Made by a program: the position numbers and the translations under genes. Source: an uncultured Eubacteriales bacterium (lineage in GTDB: Bacteria > Bacillota > Clostridia > Oscillospirales > Acutalibacteraceae). From it: 36,631 nucleotides of DNA. Positions 24,184 through 33,093 of this stretch are shown piece by piece (positions within the stretch are counted from its first letter, which is position 1; every line of letters begins with the position of its first letter). Under the pieces are notes generated by a model. The model was given only the letters and a program-made list of their open reading frames with translations, was not told where the DNA came from and made no database searches. The stretch spans positions 1-36,631 of the forward strand of contig CASGAS010000014.1 in NCBI GenBank assembly GCA_949299505.1. Reading direction: 5' to 3'.

Positions 24184-27100
24184 GCTTCCTCCTCCTTCTC
24201 CTGTTGCAGCAGCTTGCGCACATCGTCAAACTTGCCAAAATCCGGAATCTCCCGCACCGGGTCTCCGGCTTCATACCCGCAGACGGCCGCGAAGTCGCAA
24301 TACTTGCACGCGCCGCCGGTACCGTCCATTTGGGGACGCACGGGAATGTCTCCCGCATGCAGCAAGTCCGCCATATGCAGCAGGTTTTCATCCACTTTTT
24401 TCCAAAGCGTGTCAAACTCATGCAGACCGAGCAGATTGCCGGTATATACGCCCTTATCCTGCTTTATGGGTATAAAACGGCCGGACGCGCTGGAGTCCAT
24501 GCCGAGAATCGCCTCCGGCTCATCCAGCACAACGCCGTCCATGCGGGTTTTCTTCAGCTTTGCATTCGCAACTTCTTCCGCCGTAGCCGTACGCGGCAAA
24601 ACGCCGGCGGCATCGCGCGCCGGGAAATACAGCACGCCGGCCGGAACGAGATTGTCCCCGAATACAGGTTCGCCGTTTTCTAAGATTGCGTACAGATAGA
24701 TAAGCATCTGCATGTTTAAGCCGGACAGGACCTCCGACAAATTAAAGTTCTTTGTACCGGACTTGTAATCGATGACGCGCAGATATGTTTTTCCGTCTTT
24801 TTCCATCGTATCCACGCGGTCAACAGACCCAATTATGCGCAGTGTCCCGCCGTTTGCAAGCGGAAGTTTATAAGGCTGAACGGCGCCGTCCGGCCGGATG
24901 GAAAGCTCAAACGCCGTCGGAATAAAGGCGCAGACGGAAAATTCTTCGATAAGGCGTTTTAGAATCTGCTGCACCGTATCGGCAAGCTGCGATAGCATCC
25001 GCTTAAACCGCGGGTCTTTGTCCTCTAAGCCCCCCAGCCGTTCCGCCGCATATGCCGCAATGGTCGTTTGCACGGTTTTGCGAAGCTGTGCCGAAGACAT
25101 GTCGGACAGCATCGCCTTATCGTACTGCGCCAGGATTTGCTCCAAGCAAAAATGGATAATCGTGCCGCTCTGCGCCGGATCAAGCTCTGCTTTTTTCAGC
25201 GGACGCAGTTTAAGCCCGTAGCGGCAAAAATAACTGAACGGACATTTGTAGAACAATTCCGCTTGCGAAGCAGAAACCAGCATATCCCGCCCGAACAGGC
25301 GCAGAGAAACGTCCGTGTCCGAAAAAGCGGCCGGTGTATTCATAACGATGCGCTCCAAGGCGGACAACCTGTCGGCGTATGCCGGATTATCGGCAAAATA
25401 GGCGCGAAGCGTGGCGGCTCGATCGTCCGAACTCTGCATTAACTCGGCGAGCACCTCAAAAGCGGCATCGTCGCTCTGCACACGGGAAAAGGCGTCGCAC
25501 AGCGCTTCTTCGGAAACCGAAATGTCCGGAAAAATCTCCGTAAGCTCGCGAACCAGCGCGGACGGGCGCATGGCGTCCCCCTGAAAATCCGAGGCGGACC
25601 AGGAGACAATGAGGTTTTCCCGCGCAAGCGTGACCGCATCATACGCAAAATCCCGTTCGTCCACCGCCTTGTACTCCGCCGTATCCGACAGCTCCAAGCC
25701 AAATTCCGCCAACATTCTGCGCTCCCGGTCACTGAGCACGCCCTCCGTCGGCGGGGTCTCCGGAAAAACTCCGTCGTTTGCGCCGACTAAGAAAACCGCG
25801 CGCGGCGCATCGATGCGAATCCGGTCCGCCGTACCGATGGTGACGGCGTCGAGTCCCTGCGGCAAATGCCCAAGGTCCACATGCTCCAAAAGGATTGTAA
25901 AAAGCGCATAAAACTGCGCCGGCTTTATTTCCTCTTCGCCGCAGGCGGCCGCCAACGCATCGAACATATCCATCAAAAGCGTCCACACGGCGTCCTGCTG
26001 GCTTGCAAGCTCGGGCTGCTGAGCCTTCAGAAGTGCTTCCGAAAGCTGGCGTAGCGACTGGGGAACGTCGATAGAAAGAAGGGTCTCCAGAAGCAGACGC
26101 GCCTTATCCGCACCGCTGCCGGCTGAAAACGCCTTGTAAAATTTAATGACGGGCCCTACCGCGCGGCGGCGAAGTGTGTTTAAGCGTACGAGCTCCTTTT
26201 TGTGCGCCTCCTGCAGCGCAACGCCCAGGCCTGCCGGGTTCGCGGTAAAGTCCTCGCGCCACTGTCCGCGCTCAACGCCCCAAAGCACCGCGTAGCTTTC
26301 CAAGGCGGCAATTTCTTCTGAGGAAAGGCCGAACAGCCCGGTTTTCAGACAGCGCAGCATCAGCTCCGTTGTGATGCCCTCTGTACCCATGCACAAAAGA
26401 CTGTCCACGAGCTGCATAAGCGGCTGCGTTTTGACCGGCTGGCGCCTGTCCTCAAAAAACGGCACGCCGTATTTGCGAAACGCCGCGCGCAAATAAAAAT
26501 CATAGGTATCTTTTCGCCGCTGTATTACCGCAATGTCGCGCGCGCGATACCCCGCGTCGCGCAAAAGCATACGGATTCTGCGCGCTACGAAATCGCATTC
26601 CTGCGCGCGGTTGGAGGCGGCGCACAGTTCAATGCACGCCGGCACGCCGGAAAAGGGCGTCTTTTCCGCGCAAAACAGCTCCTGTTCCAAATGCAAAAGC
26701 GCTTGCGGCTTCGAGCCCGGTTCCGACGAAAAGTATTTCGGCTTCGCAATCGGGGTTCCGGTTTCATTCGCCGCTTTTTTCAGCAGCTTCATTTCCTGCT
26801 CAATGTTATCAAACACGCCAAACGGCGTTTTTTCGCCTGCACCGACCTTTGGCAGCGTCAGCGTAATATAAACGTCCCGGCAAACCGGCATAAGCGCGCG
26901 CAAGACGTCGCGCTCCTGCGCGGTAAAGCCGGAGAACGCGTCCACGAACACCGTTGCATCTTGAAACGACGGGTCGCTTGCAATTTCCTTAGCAAGCAGC
27001 GTGAGGGCGTTTGTGTCATCGGAAAAGCGCGCATGCAAAAGCGTTTCATACATCTGCATAAGCAAGGCGAGCTCTGAGAGCTTTTCCTGCAGCACGCCTT

Positions 27101-27536
27101 TTTCAAGCTTGCCGCCGGTTTCTCCGAGCGCCTCGACCGTTACGTTGCACTGCTTCATTTCCTTGGCAAAGGAAACCAGCGTATCAAGAAGCTGCGGCCG
27201 CTTTGCATAGCGCTTAAAAATCTGCGTGTGCGTTCCGAGCGCCTCCAACGAAAGGCGCATCAAAACAGCGCGCATCCCCTCGCTGACCTGCGGCAGGCGC
27301 GAAGGCATTTTTTCGGCAAGCGTGAGCTCGGCAAGCCGTGAAAAGCTAACGATTTCGAGCCCCTGCAATAGGCGTGGACCGACCAGCGTGAGCATCGCGC
27401 GTTCCGAAGCATAGGAAAACTGCTCCGGCACCAGTAAGTAAAGTTTCTTTTCCCCGCCGCAAAGCCGTTCGGCCAGCGCGTTACGCACAAAAGCCGTCTT
27501 ACCGCTGCCGACCCGGCCAAGCAAAAAATGCAGCAT
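24180..27536 (-). CDS. addB: ATP-dependent nuclease subunit AddB
   Basis: AddB partners AddA in end resection and recognises Chi in Bacillus-type enzymes. The 1118-residue product has an intact N-terminal Walker A GRVGSGKT (7-14), an iron-sulfur nuclease domain with Cys765 (FYKCPFSYF) and Cys1077, Cys1080 and Cys1086 (CKYCDFAAVC), and the nuclease core (RVIDYKSGT). The ATG at 27536 has AAAGGGG eight bases upstream; the longer frame to 27596 starts inside the promoter. It begins the addB-addA operon. Confidence 0.96.
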   Translation of the reverse strand: MLHFLLGRVGSGKTAFVRNALAERLCGGEKKLYLLVPEQFSYASERAMLTLVGPRLLQGLEIVSFSRLAELTLAEKMPSRLPQVSEGMRAVLMRLSLEALGTHTQIFKRYAKRPQLLDTLVSFAKEMKQCNVTVEALGETGGKLEKGVLQEKLSELALLMQMYETLLHARFSDDTNALTLLAKEIASDPSFQDATVFVDAFSGFTAQERDVLRALMPVCRDVYITLTLPKVGAGEKTPFGVFDNIEQEMKLLKKAANETGTPIAKPKYFSSEPGSKPQALLHLEQELFCAEKTPFSGVPACIELCAASNRAQECDFVARRIRMLLRDAGYRARDIAVIQRRKDTYDFYLRAAFRKYGVPFFEDRRQPVKTQPLMQLVDSLLCMGTEGITTELMLRCLKTGLFGLSSEEIAALESYAVLWGVERGQWREDFTANPAGLGVALQEAHKKELVRLNTLRRRAVGPVIKFYKAFSAGSGADKARLLLETLLSIDVPQSLRQLSEALLKAQQPELASQQDAVWTLLMDMFDALAAACGEEEIKPAQFYALFTILLEHVDLGHLPQGLDAVTIGTADRIRIDAPRAVFLVGANDGVFPETPPTEGVLSDRERRMLAEFGLELSDTAEYKAVDERDFAYDAVTLARENLIVSWSASDFQGDAMRPSALVRELTEIFPDISVSEEALCDAFSRVQSDDAAFEVLAELMQSSDDRAATLRAYFADNPAYADRLSALERIVMNTPAAFSDTDVSLRLFGRDMLVSASQAELFYKCPFSYFCRYGLKLRPLKKAELDPAQSGTIIHFCLEQILAQYDKAMLSDMSSAQLRKTVQTTIAAYAAERLGGLEDKDPRFKRMLSQLADTVQQILKRLIEEFSVCAFIPTAFELSIRPDGAVQPYKLPLANGGTLRIIGSVDRVDTMEKDGKTYLRVIDYKSGTKNFNLSEVLSGLNMQMLIYLYAILENGEPVFGDNLVPAGVLYFPARDAAGVLPRTATAEEVANAKLKKTRMDGVVLDEPEAILGMDSSASGRFIPIKQDKGVYTGNLLGLHEFDTLWKKVDENLLHMADLLHAGDIPVRPQMDGTGGACKYCDFAAVCGYEAGDPVREIPDFGKFDDVRKLLQQEKEEEA

Positions 27537-27561
27537 ACGCTTCGCCCCTTTCTTTTCCGTC

Positions 27562-27590
27562 ATTTTATCATAAGCCGTCTGGTTTGACAA
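27562..27590 (-). promoter_or_regulatory. Promoter of addBA
   Basis: On the minus strand TTGTCA (27585-27590) is spaced 17 bp from TAAAAT (27562-27567), with TGA just upstream of the -10. Transcription would begin near 27555, 19 bases from the AddB ATG. No SOS box was seen near it. Confidence 0.75.
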
Positions 27591-27688
27591 CCGCACCCGA
27601 AGCTAACACAGCATGGTTTTCGTCGGTTTTTGCCTACGCGGGCGACAACTTTCGGCATAAGTCCGAAAAAACGTACATATACATGCCG

Positions 27689-27717
27689 TTGAAACGAACG
27701 CAAAATCGTGGTACAAT
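27689..27717 (+). promoter_or_regulatory. Promoter of the amidase gene
   Basis: TTGAAA (27689-27694) and TACAAT (27712-27717) are spaced 17 bp apart. Transcription near 27724 leaves a leader of about 43 bases to the ATG at 27767 and rules out upstream starts. The roughly 100 bp between this and the opposite addB promoter hold no other clear signal beyond a small TTCGG/CCGAA hairpin near 27649. Confidence 0.75.
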
Positions 27718-27766
27718 GCAAAAAACAACTTGTCCGCCGATTTTGGCGAATCAAAAAGGAGACAGC

Positions 27767-28465
27767 ATGCCAAGGAGAGTAAGAAAAAGAAAGTGGCGCC
27801 GCGCCGCACTTTGCATATGCAGCGCGCTCTTAATTTTGTTTTGCATTGCGGCCGTCTTTTACTGGCAGTCCGCAAAGCGCGAAATCTCCGTTTGCCTGGA
27901 CGCGGGACACGGCGGCAACGACGTCGGCGCAATACAGGGCGAGCGCTACGAAAAAGACGATAACCTCCGCCTTGCGCTTTTGGTGCGCGACGCGCTTGAG
28001 GAAAGAGGCGTTACCGTCTATATGACCCGGGACGACGACACGTTTTTGTCACTGGAGGAGCGGTGCAAATTTGCCAACCGCAAGCGCTGCACTTTGTTTG
28101 TTTCCCTACACCGCAACAGCGCCGAAAGCGGGAACGGCGTAGAAATCTGGGTGGAAAACACGCCGGGGAAAACGGACTGGGCGTTGGCGGAACATATTTT
28201 AGACGGTCTTTCCGAGGTCGGCATTTCCAAAGCGCGCGGCGTAAAAAGCGGATATGTACACAATGCGGACGGCAACTATTACGTCAATGCGCACACAAAC
28301 ATGCCAAGCTGTCTTGTGGAAAACGGATTTATCACCAGCGAAACGGACAACGAGTTGTTTGACGAGAATTTGGACGCATACGCAGAAGCGATAGCCCAGG
28401 CGATTTATTTGACTTTGCAGGAAACGCAGTCCGGCGTTTTGCCGGAGTCCGAGACAAAAACATAA
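27767..28465 (+). CDS. N-acetylmuramoyl-L-alanine amidase, Amidase_3
   Basis: A zinc amidase that cuts the bond between N-acetylmuramic acid and L-alanine in peptidoglycan, outside the membrane. The 232-residue product has a basic N-terminus, a signal anchor (about 13-33), and one Amidase_3 domain: zinc ligands His48 (LDAGHGG), Glu62 (EKDDN) and His115 (SLHRNS), and catalytic Glu185 (LVENGF). The start at 27767 has AAGGAG five bases upstream. No SPOR, LysM or SH3 domain is present. Its size and anchor resemble CwlD-like amidases of spore-formers, but that role is not proved; a general autolysin is equally possible. Confidence 0.92.
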   Translation: MPRRVRKRKWRRAALCICSALLILFCIAAVFYWQSAKREISVCLDAGHGGNDVGAIQGERYEKDDNLRLALLVRDALEERGVTVYMTRDDDTFLSLEERCKFANRKRCTLFVSLHRNSAESGNGVEIWVENTPGKTDWALAEHILDGLSEVGISKARGVKSGYVHNADGNYYVNAHTNMPSCLVENGFITSETDNELFDENLDAYAEAIAQAIYLTLQETQSGVLPESETKT

Positions 28466-28525
28466 GCTGCCGAAAACCGAACCCGACATGTCTAAAGCTA
28501 TGTCACGTTCCATTCTCGACAGCTT

Positions 28526-28552
28526 AAGCCGGACGGTTCGTCCGGCTTTTTA
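28526..28552 (+). terminator. Terminator of the amidase gene
   Basis: A perfect 9-bp stem AAGCCGGAC/GTCCGGCTT with loop GGTTC is followed by TTTATTATA on the plus strand. It lies between the amidase gene and the convergent bofA gene (stop at 28553) and may also stop bofA transcription. Confidence 0.9.
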
Positions 28553-28813
28553 TTATATAGCGGCACACAAAGCCTGCATAAGCAAAAGGAGCACAACGCC
28601 GGGAATGCCGCCGAGCGCCGACAGCGCAAGCGACGGAATGTTCAGCGGCAGGCTTATGCCGAAAAACGAGCCGATAAAATTCACGGCAAAAAATGCGGCA
28701 ATCCCCTGCAGCGCAGACAGCAGCAGCGTTCTGAAAAACTTTCGGCTTCCGGCCATAGCCGCCAATATCAACGCGCCGCCCAGCCCGAACCCCGTATAAA
28801 TCCAACCCATCAT
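28553..28813 (-). CDS. bofA: BofA-family protein (pro-sigma-K processing inhibitor)
   Basis: In Bacillus, BofA with SpoIVFA restrains SpoIVFB, the membrane protease that activates sigma-K. The 86-residue product has two or three membrane segments and the family pattern ALQGIAAFFAVNFIG, FGISLPLNIPSLALSALGGIPGVVLLLLM. The ATG at 28813 has GGGAG nine bases upstream; a second ATG follows at 28810. In Clostridia BofA homologues often occur without SpoIVFA/FB nearby, as here, so the target is not shown. It faces away from a small Cys-rich gene across a palindrome. Confidence 0.9.
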   Translation of the reverse strand: MMGWIYTGFGLGGALILAAMAGSRKFFRTLLLSALQGIAAFFAVNFIGSFFGISLPLNIPSLALSALGGIPGVVLLLLMQALCAAI

Positions 28814-28849
28814 ACAGACCGACTCCCAAGCTTGTTTGTACAGTTTATA

Positions 28850-28883
28850 AAACAAACATTCGGAATATTCCGGATGTTTATTT
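28850..28883. promoter_or_regulatory. 34-bp near-perfect palindrome, likely operator
   Basis: The core CGGAATATTCCG (28861-28872) is a perfect 12-bp palindrome; it extends with AAACAT on one side and ATGTTT on the other, then AAA/TTT, with just two mismatched pairs over 34 bp. It lies in the divergent region between bofA and the plus-strand Cys-rich gene, so a dimeric regulator could control both. Confidence 0.75.
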
Positions 28884-28897
28884 CATTTTTTGGGGAA

Positions 28898-28903
28898 TAT
28901 ACT
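28898..28903 (+). promoter_or_regulatory. Candidate -10 of the small Cys-rich gene
   Basis: TATACT (28898-28903) lies 28 bases before the ATG at 28931. No good -35 is present 17 bp upstream; the palindrome ends there, which would fit activator-dependent control. Tentative. Confidence 0.35.
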
Positions 28904-28930
28904 TGTACCAAAGACTGTGGGAGGGTCACG

Positions 28931-29128
28931 ATGGACAACGCAACCAGCGTAACGTATGAACAGTTCTGCACGCACAAGCGGCGGAACGTCTGGCTTGAGG
29001 AGCAGCACGATGCAAACGGGACGGTTACGATACTTTGCAGGCAGCGCGCAAACTGCTCGAAAACGGACTGCCTTTGCATTCGTCGCTTAATGAAAAGTTT
29101 GGAGATTTCTAAAACTTTTCAAAATTAA
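28931..29128 (+). CDS. Small Cys-rich protein of unknown function
   Basis: The 65-residue product is not recognised. It has five Cys, one near the N-terminus (EQFCTHKRRNVWLEEQ, Cys13) and four in the second half (Cys36, Cys42, Cys47, Cys49), a layout that could bind a metal such as zinc. There is no signal peptide or membrane segment. The ATG at 28931 has GGGAGGG about five bases upstream, a strong ribosome site, which supports it as a real gene; an upstream open frame to 28832 crosses the palindrome and is not likely used. It is divergent from bofA. Confidence 0.6.
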   Translation: MDNATSVTYEQFCTHKRRNVWLEEQHDANGTVTILCRQRANCSKTDCLCIRRLMKSLEISKTFQN

Positions 29129-29138
29129 GGGCAAACGG

Positions 29139-29167
29139 TTGACCGAATATAAAAAATTTAGTAGAAT
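29139..29167 (+). promoter_or_regulatory. Promoter of the 226-residue protein gene
   Basis: TTGACC (29139-29144) and TAGAAT (29162-29167) are spaced 17 bp apart, with an AT-rich spacer. Transcription would begin near 29174, with a 45-base AT-rich leader. Confidence 0.75.
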
Positions 29168-29218
29168 AAATAAGAACTATACAAATTTCTACTTTTTTAT
29201 ATATTTCGGTGACGAGTT

Positions 29219-29899
29219 ATGCAAAAAATACTGGATTTTGAAAAGGTCGAGATCATCGATTTGGTCCCCTTTTCCTGCGGCATCCTCTTTCCGCGAAAAG
29301 AAATTTTGCCGGATGACAAATGCAAGGTTACATTTTACGGGTTTGACATGGAAAAAATGCGCAGCGCGCCCGTGACGCGAAGCGTATACATGCTCAACAA
29401 GTTTGGGAACGGCTATCAGCGCATAGTGGACGAAATCGGAGACTACCTAAACTGCGACGCGGACGCGTTTGGCAGCAACAGCACCGTAATCGTATATCCT
29501 ACAGGCGAAACCGGGTTGTTTGATTACGAGGGAAAGCCGGTTTGGGCGGGCGATTTGCTGTACCACGGCTGCCCGGTGCAGGACGTCGCTTCCGACGGCA
29601 ATCAGATTTGGTGCACCGTACCGGAACAGAACGCCATCATCAGCTATTCTATTGCGCACAAAAAGTTTTATATGCGCATTGGCGGTGAAAATTCGACGGC
29701 GTTCAGCCGTCCGGTCTCCTTGTGCAAATTTGGCAGCGAGCTGTTTGTTTGCAACGCCGGTTCTTTCAAGATTCGCACGGTCAACTTGAAAAACTACGCC
29801 GTTCGCGATTTTCGGACGTTTGACGAGCCGGTCCGCCGGTATGTGCGCGCGTGCGGCAAGGAGATTGTGCAGCTCGACTCCGGCGTATATTTTCTTTGA
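29219..29899 (+). CDS. Protein of unknown function with NHL-like repeats
   Basis: The 226-residue product is not assigned to a family. The first half has mixed strands; the second half resembles beta-propeller blades of the NHL type: PVQDVASDGNQIWCTVPEQNAIISYSI (about 118-145), then RPVSLCKFGSELFVCNAGSFKIRTVNL (about 165-192) and RRYVRACGKEIVQLDSGVYFL. It is too short for a full propeller, so it may be a fragment fold or assemble as an oligomer. No signal peptide or membrane segment is seen, so it is probably cytosolic. The ATG at 29219 has a weak GGTGACGAG site. It is a monocistronic unit with its own promoter and terminator. Confidence 0.7.
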   Translation: MQKILDFEKVEIIDLVPFSCGILFPRKEILPDDKCKVTFYGFDMEKMRSAPVTRSVYMLNKFGNGYQRIVDEIGDYLNCDADAFGSNSTVIVYPTGETGLFDYEGKPVWAGDLLYHGCPVQDVASDGNQIWCTVPEQNAIISYSIAHKKFYMRIGGENSTAFSRPVSLCKFGSELFVCNAGSFKIRTVNLKNYAVRDFRTFDEPVRRYVRACGKEIVQLDSGVYFL

Positions 29900-29916
29900 T
29901 TCGTATGTATAAAACA

Positions 29917-29942
29917 CCCCCGGAAAGCTACCTTTCCGGGGG
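29917..29942. terminator. Bidirectional terminator
   Basis: A perfect 11-bp stem CCCCCGGAAAG/CTTTCCGGGGG with a four-base loop is followed by TTTCTTT on the plus strand and by TGTTTTA on the minus strand. It ends both the 226-residue gene and the GH38 operon. Confidence 0.92.
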
Positions 29943-29947
29943 TTTCT

Positions 29948-32839
29948 TTATGCTTGCAGCGGAATGCCAAGCGTCAGAATTTCAAACGGCTTGTACGGGA
30001 CCGCTTCCGCTTCGCCCTCTATATCTTCAAGCAAATTGAGCAGCTTGACTTTCTTGGGAAGCGTCAGCACGCCGCGGTGTCCCTCGGTCTCCGCCAACCG
30101 AACCACAACCATTTTGCCGTCCTCCGACAGCTTCATGGCCTGCAAAAACAGGCCGGGGAACGCGTTTTGGCAGGATACATCCGCTTTTACAATCGGGACA
30201 TTGTACTCCAGCGCGATGCGATTGATCTGCGCGTCTACAGCGTCACCGGCGTGCGGCAGGATGAGGTAGGCGAAACGGTGCATCCCCATGTCGCTTGTCG
30301 GGTCCGGACGGACCGTCGCGCGAAGAAGGCTTAAAGAAATCTGGTTTTCTAAGAAGCCTACGCCGTATTTGCAGTCGTTGATCAGCGCAATACCGCCGTC
30401 CGTTTCCGCAAGATCGCACCATTTGTGGTGGCAGACCTCAAAGCGCGCTTGCTGCCAGCTTGTATTGCGATGGGTCTCCCGGCGAATGAACCCCGCGCCA
30501 AGGTCGCAAAGCGCCTCTCTTGCGAGCACGTTGCAGGTAAACTCCGCCTTGGCAAGGCGATGCTTTTCGCGCCAATCCACAACATTTTCCACTTCTATGC
30601 CGCGGGAAAGGCGGAACAAACGGATGCGCCGAATCCAGGTGCTTTGCCCCACGCGCAGTTCCGCCTCAAATGTCGCCGCCTCATCGCTGCACTCGGCAAG
30701 CGTTAATGGAGAAGCCACTTCAACACGAACCGGCTTTTCCCGGTAATTCGGCAAAATATCCCACGCGTCATAAACGCCGGGCTTGTCCTCGTACACACAA
30801 AGCTTGTTAAACGCGCCGGCGACCCATTCGCGGCCGAGCGTTTTGTCCCACAGGCTTTCCATGCTGCCGTCCGGCGCAAAGCGGATGGCATAAAACGGCG
30901 TTTCCACCGTTTCGCCGGGAACACACCAACGCGCCGACGTACCGACGCTGCGGCGAACCTCACCGTGGCTGAGCGCCGGCAAATTCGGCACGCACCAGTA
31001 GCCCTTTCTTCCGAACCGGGTGCTGTCGCCGTTTTCATTTTCAAAAAAGGTCAATTGCGTGCGCGCAAAGTTCAAAGAATTGAAGTATTGCGAGCCGGTG
31101 CCGATGATTTCATCAAGCGTCCGGTCAATTTCGGCGTAATCCGCCATGGCGTCCCGATACACCGGCGCAATATGGCTTCCGGGCAGGATGTCGTGGAACT
31201 GGTTGACCAAAAGCTTTTTCCAGCAGCGCTTTAACGCGTCCGCCGGATATGCAGCGCCGCCAAGCGCACGCAGCGTAGCGATGATTTCCGCTTCGCGCAG
31301 CTTGTATTCTAGCCGGCGGTTCGCTTTTTTAATTTCCGCCTTGGTGGTAAAGGTGCCGCGGTGCATCTCAAGATACAGCTCCCCGTCCCACTTGGCAAGT
31401 TCCCGATTGTCTTTTAAGTTGCGCTCTAAAAACTCCTGCGCGCCGACATGCTCGGTCTTCGGCATAACGGAAACCTTCGAAAACCGGCGCATAAGCTCGA
31501 GCATCTCCTCCGTGCAGCCGCTTCCGCCGTCGCCGTAGCCGAACATGGAAAGCGTCTGCCCGCCGACGTTTTTATCCTGATAGGCCTCCCAGTTCTCCTG
31601 AATTTGGGACGGCATGTTCCAGGTGATGAAATGCGTCGGCGGCACGCAGGCATAAACCTCGCTGCCGTCTATGCCGCGCCAGATGAAATTGTTGTGCGGA
31701 AAACGGTTCGTGTCGTTCCAGGTGGACATTTTGTTGGAAACAAAATAGTCCACGCCGCTCTTTTTAAGAATCTGCGGCAAAATCCAGCTGTTGCCGAAGA
31801 CGTCGGGCAGCCAGCAGTTTTGGATGGTTTTGCCGAATTTTTCCCGGAAATACAGCTGCCCGTACAGGCACTGCCGAACCAGGCTTTCCGCCGAAGGAAT
31901 GTTGCAGTCCGGCTCCACATACATGGCGCCGACCGGCTCAAATCGGCCCTCGGCAATGCGGGCCTTCAGCTCTTCAAAAACCTCAGGGTAATGCGTTTCC
32001 AGCGTTTCATAGGTATACGCCTGCGTGTGCGTATACTTAAATTCCGGGTACCGGTCCATTCGCCAATAATACGCCAAATCCAAATGCGAATGCGCCAGCA
32101 GCGCGACGTCGCCGCTGCCCTGATAATCGGTATTCGCATAAATTTTTTCTTCGATGTACCGCTTGGCGTCTGAAAGCCCGGGCAGACCGTCATCCTCAAA
32201 GTCGATGCAATCCAGCGCCCGGCTTAATTCCCGGTTGAGAAACGCGCGGTAATCCTCTGAAAACAGCTCGCTGCCGGCAATGTTCAAAAACAGCTCCAAA
32301 TCATAGACCAGGTCGAGCACGTCGTGGTCCACAACGGAAAGATATGCGCCCTCAAAAATCTGGCGGCAGCCGCGCACGGAAAGCGATTCCGGATTGCGCT
32401 CGTCGTCGGGCTTGGAACGATTATAGCCCTGCATTTCAAAATGCAGCCGCTCTGTGCCGGGCGCAAGATACGGGGAAAGCAGCACGCGTTCACGGTTCGG
32501 GTCCACGCCGCCGACGTATACTCCATTGACTTTTACAATGATTTCCGCCGCCGTTTTGAGCGTCAGCCAAAGCTCCTCCTGGCGAAAATCCTCCGGTATT
32601 GCAAGGTCCCCGCAAATAAACGCCGTTCCGTCCGGCGTAAAGTACAAATCACCCTTGCACAGCGGCACAAACTCGTCGTCAAAAACGAATTCCATTTCCG
32701 AGACCTGGCGGGCGTTGCGAATCTGCAGGGTCTTAATTTCATATTGCTTCTTGTAAATATGCCGCTTCAGCCATCCAAAGCGCAGCTGCGTCCATTCCTC
32801 TGGGCGCATACTGCGGCGCACCACAGCGATATGTGCCAT
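29948..32839 (-). CDS. Glycoside hydrolase family 38 alpha-mannosidase
   Basis: GH38 enzymes release alpha-linked mannose by a retaining, zinc-dependent mechanism. The 963-residue product shows an N-terminal beta region, then the catalytic domain: HSHLDLAYYW with His252 and Asp254 as likely zinc ligands (His250 precedes), GAMYVEPDCNIPSAESLVRQ, and WLPDVFG with nucleophile Asp346; then GGSGCTEEML, the helical domain (FHDILPGSHIAPVY) and C-terminal beta domains. No signal peptide is seen, so it probably acts in the cytosol on imported glycans. The ATG at 32839 has GGAGGGG seven bases upstream, 14 bp after the NifU-like gene. The exact linkage is not deducible. Confidence 0.92.
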   Translation of the reverse strand: MAHIAVVRRSMRPEEWTQLRFGWLKRHIYKKQYEIKTLQIRNARQVSEMEFVFDDEFVPLCKGDLYFTPDGTAFICGDLAIPEDFRQEELWLTLKTAAEIIVKVNGVYVGGVDPNRERVLLSPYLAPGTERLHFEMQGYNRSKPDDERNPESLSVRGCRQIFEGAYLSVVDHDVLDLVYDLELFLNIAGSELFSEDYRAFLNRELSRALDCIDFEDDGLPGLSDAKRYIEEKIYANTDYQGSGDVALLAHSHLDLAYYWRMDRYPEFKYTHTQAYTYETLETHYPEVFEELKARIAEGRFEPVGAMYVEPDCNIPSAESLVRQCLYGQLYFREKFGKTIQNCWLPDVFGNSWILPQILKKSGVDYFVSNKMSTWNDTNRFPHNNFIWRGIDGSEVYACVPPTHFITWNMPSQIQENWEAYQDKNVGGQTLSMFGYGDGGSGCTEEMLELMRRFSKVSVMPKTEHVGAQEFLERNLKDNRELAKWDGELYLEMHRGTFTTKAEIKKANRRLEYKLREAEIIATLRALGGAAYPADALKRCWKKLLVNQFHDILPGSHIAPVYRDAMADYAEIDRTLDEIIGTGSQYFNSLNFARTQLTFFENENGDSTRFGRKGYWCVPNLPALSHGEVRRSVGTSARWCVPGETVETPFYAIRFAPDGSMESLWDKTLGREWVAGAFNKLCVYEDKPGVYDAWDILPNYREKPVRVEVASPLTLAECSDEAATFEAELRVGQSTWIRRIRLFRLSRGIEVENVVDWREKHRLAKAEFTCNVLAREALCDLGAGFIRRETHRNTSWQQARFEVCHHKWCDLAETDGGIALINDCKYGVGFLENQISLSLLRATVRPDPTSDMGMHRFAYLILPHAGDAVDAQINRIALEYNVPIVKADVSCQNAFPGLFLQAMKLSEDGKMVVVRLAETEGHRGVLTLPKKVKLLNLLEDIEGEAEAVPYKPFEILTLGIPLQA

Positions 32840-32853
32840 TAGCTGTCCCCTCC

Positions 32854-33093
32854 TTACACGTCCCAGAAATACGGTTTCTTGCGAACGGCGACGATATGCA
32901 CCTGTTCGCCGAGGTCGTGCGCAATCTGCTGCTCAATCCAGGCGACGCAGCGCTCCAAAATCAGGCATTTGGAACACTCCCCTTGAAAGACCAGCGTCAA
33001 ACGGTCCTCCTTCTGCTCCGCAAAGCGAACCTCGCCGCCGTCGCCCTGCAAGCGCGGACGAATTGCGGTCTCTACATATTGCTCGATATTCAT
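32854..33093 (-). CDS. NifU C-terminal domain-like protein
   Basis: The 79-residue product matches the NifU C-terminal (Nfu) domain: IRPRLQGDGGEVRF at residues 11-24 and GECSKCLILERCVAWIEQQ at 38-56. Nfu proteins carry Fe-S clusters on the CxxC pair for delivery to client enzymes. Here Cys40 and Cys43 are present, with a third Cys49. It lacks the more usual SCPSS-like loop after the CxxC. The ATG at 33093 overlaps the end of the phosphoglucomutase gene by four bases (ATGA), with GGGAGG ten bases upstream, and GH38 follows 14 bp later. Its presence in a sugar operon is unexplained. Confidence 0.8.
   Translation of the reverse strand: MNIEQYVETAIRPRLQGDGGEVRFAEQKEDRLTLVFQGECSKCLILERCVAWIEQQIAHDLGEQVHIVAVRKKPYFWDV

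Noticed and set aside
27537-27590. SOS (LexA) control of addBA
   Set aside because: No GAAC-N4-GTTC type box is visible around the addB promoter.
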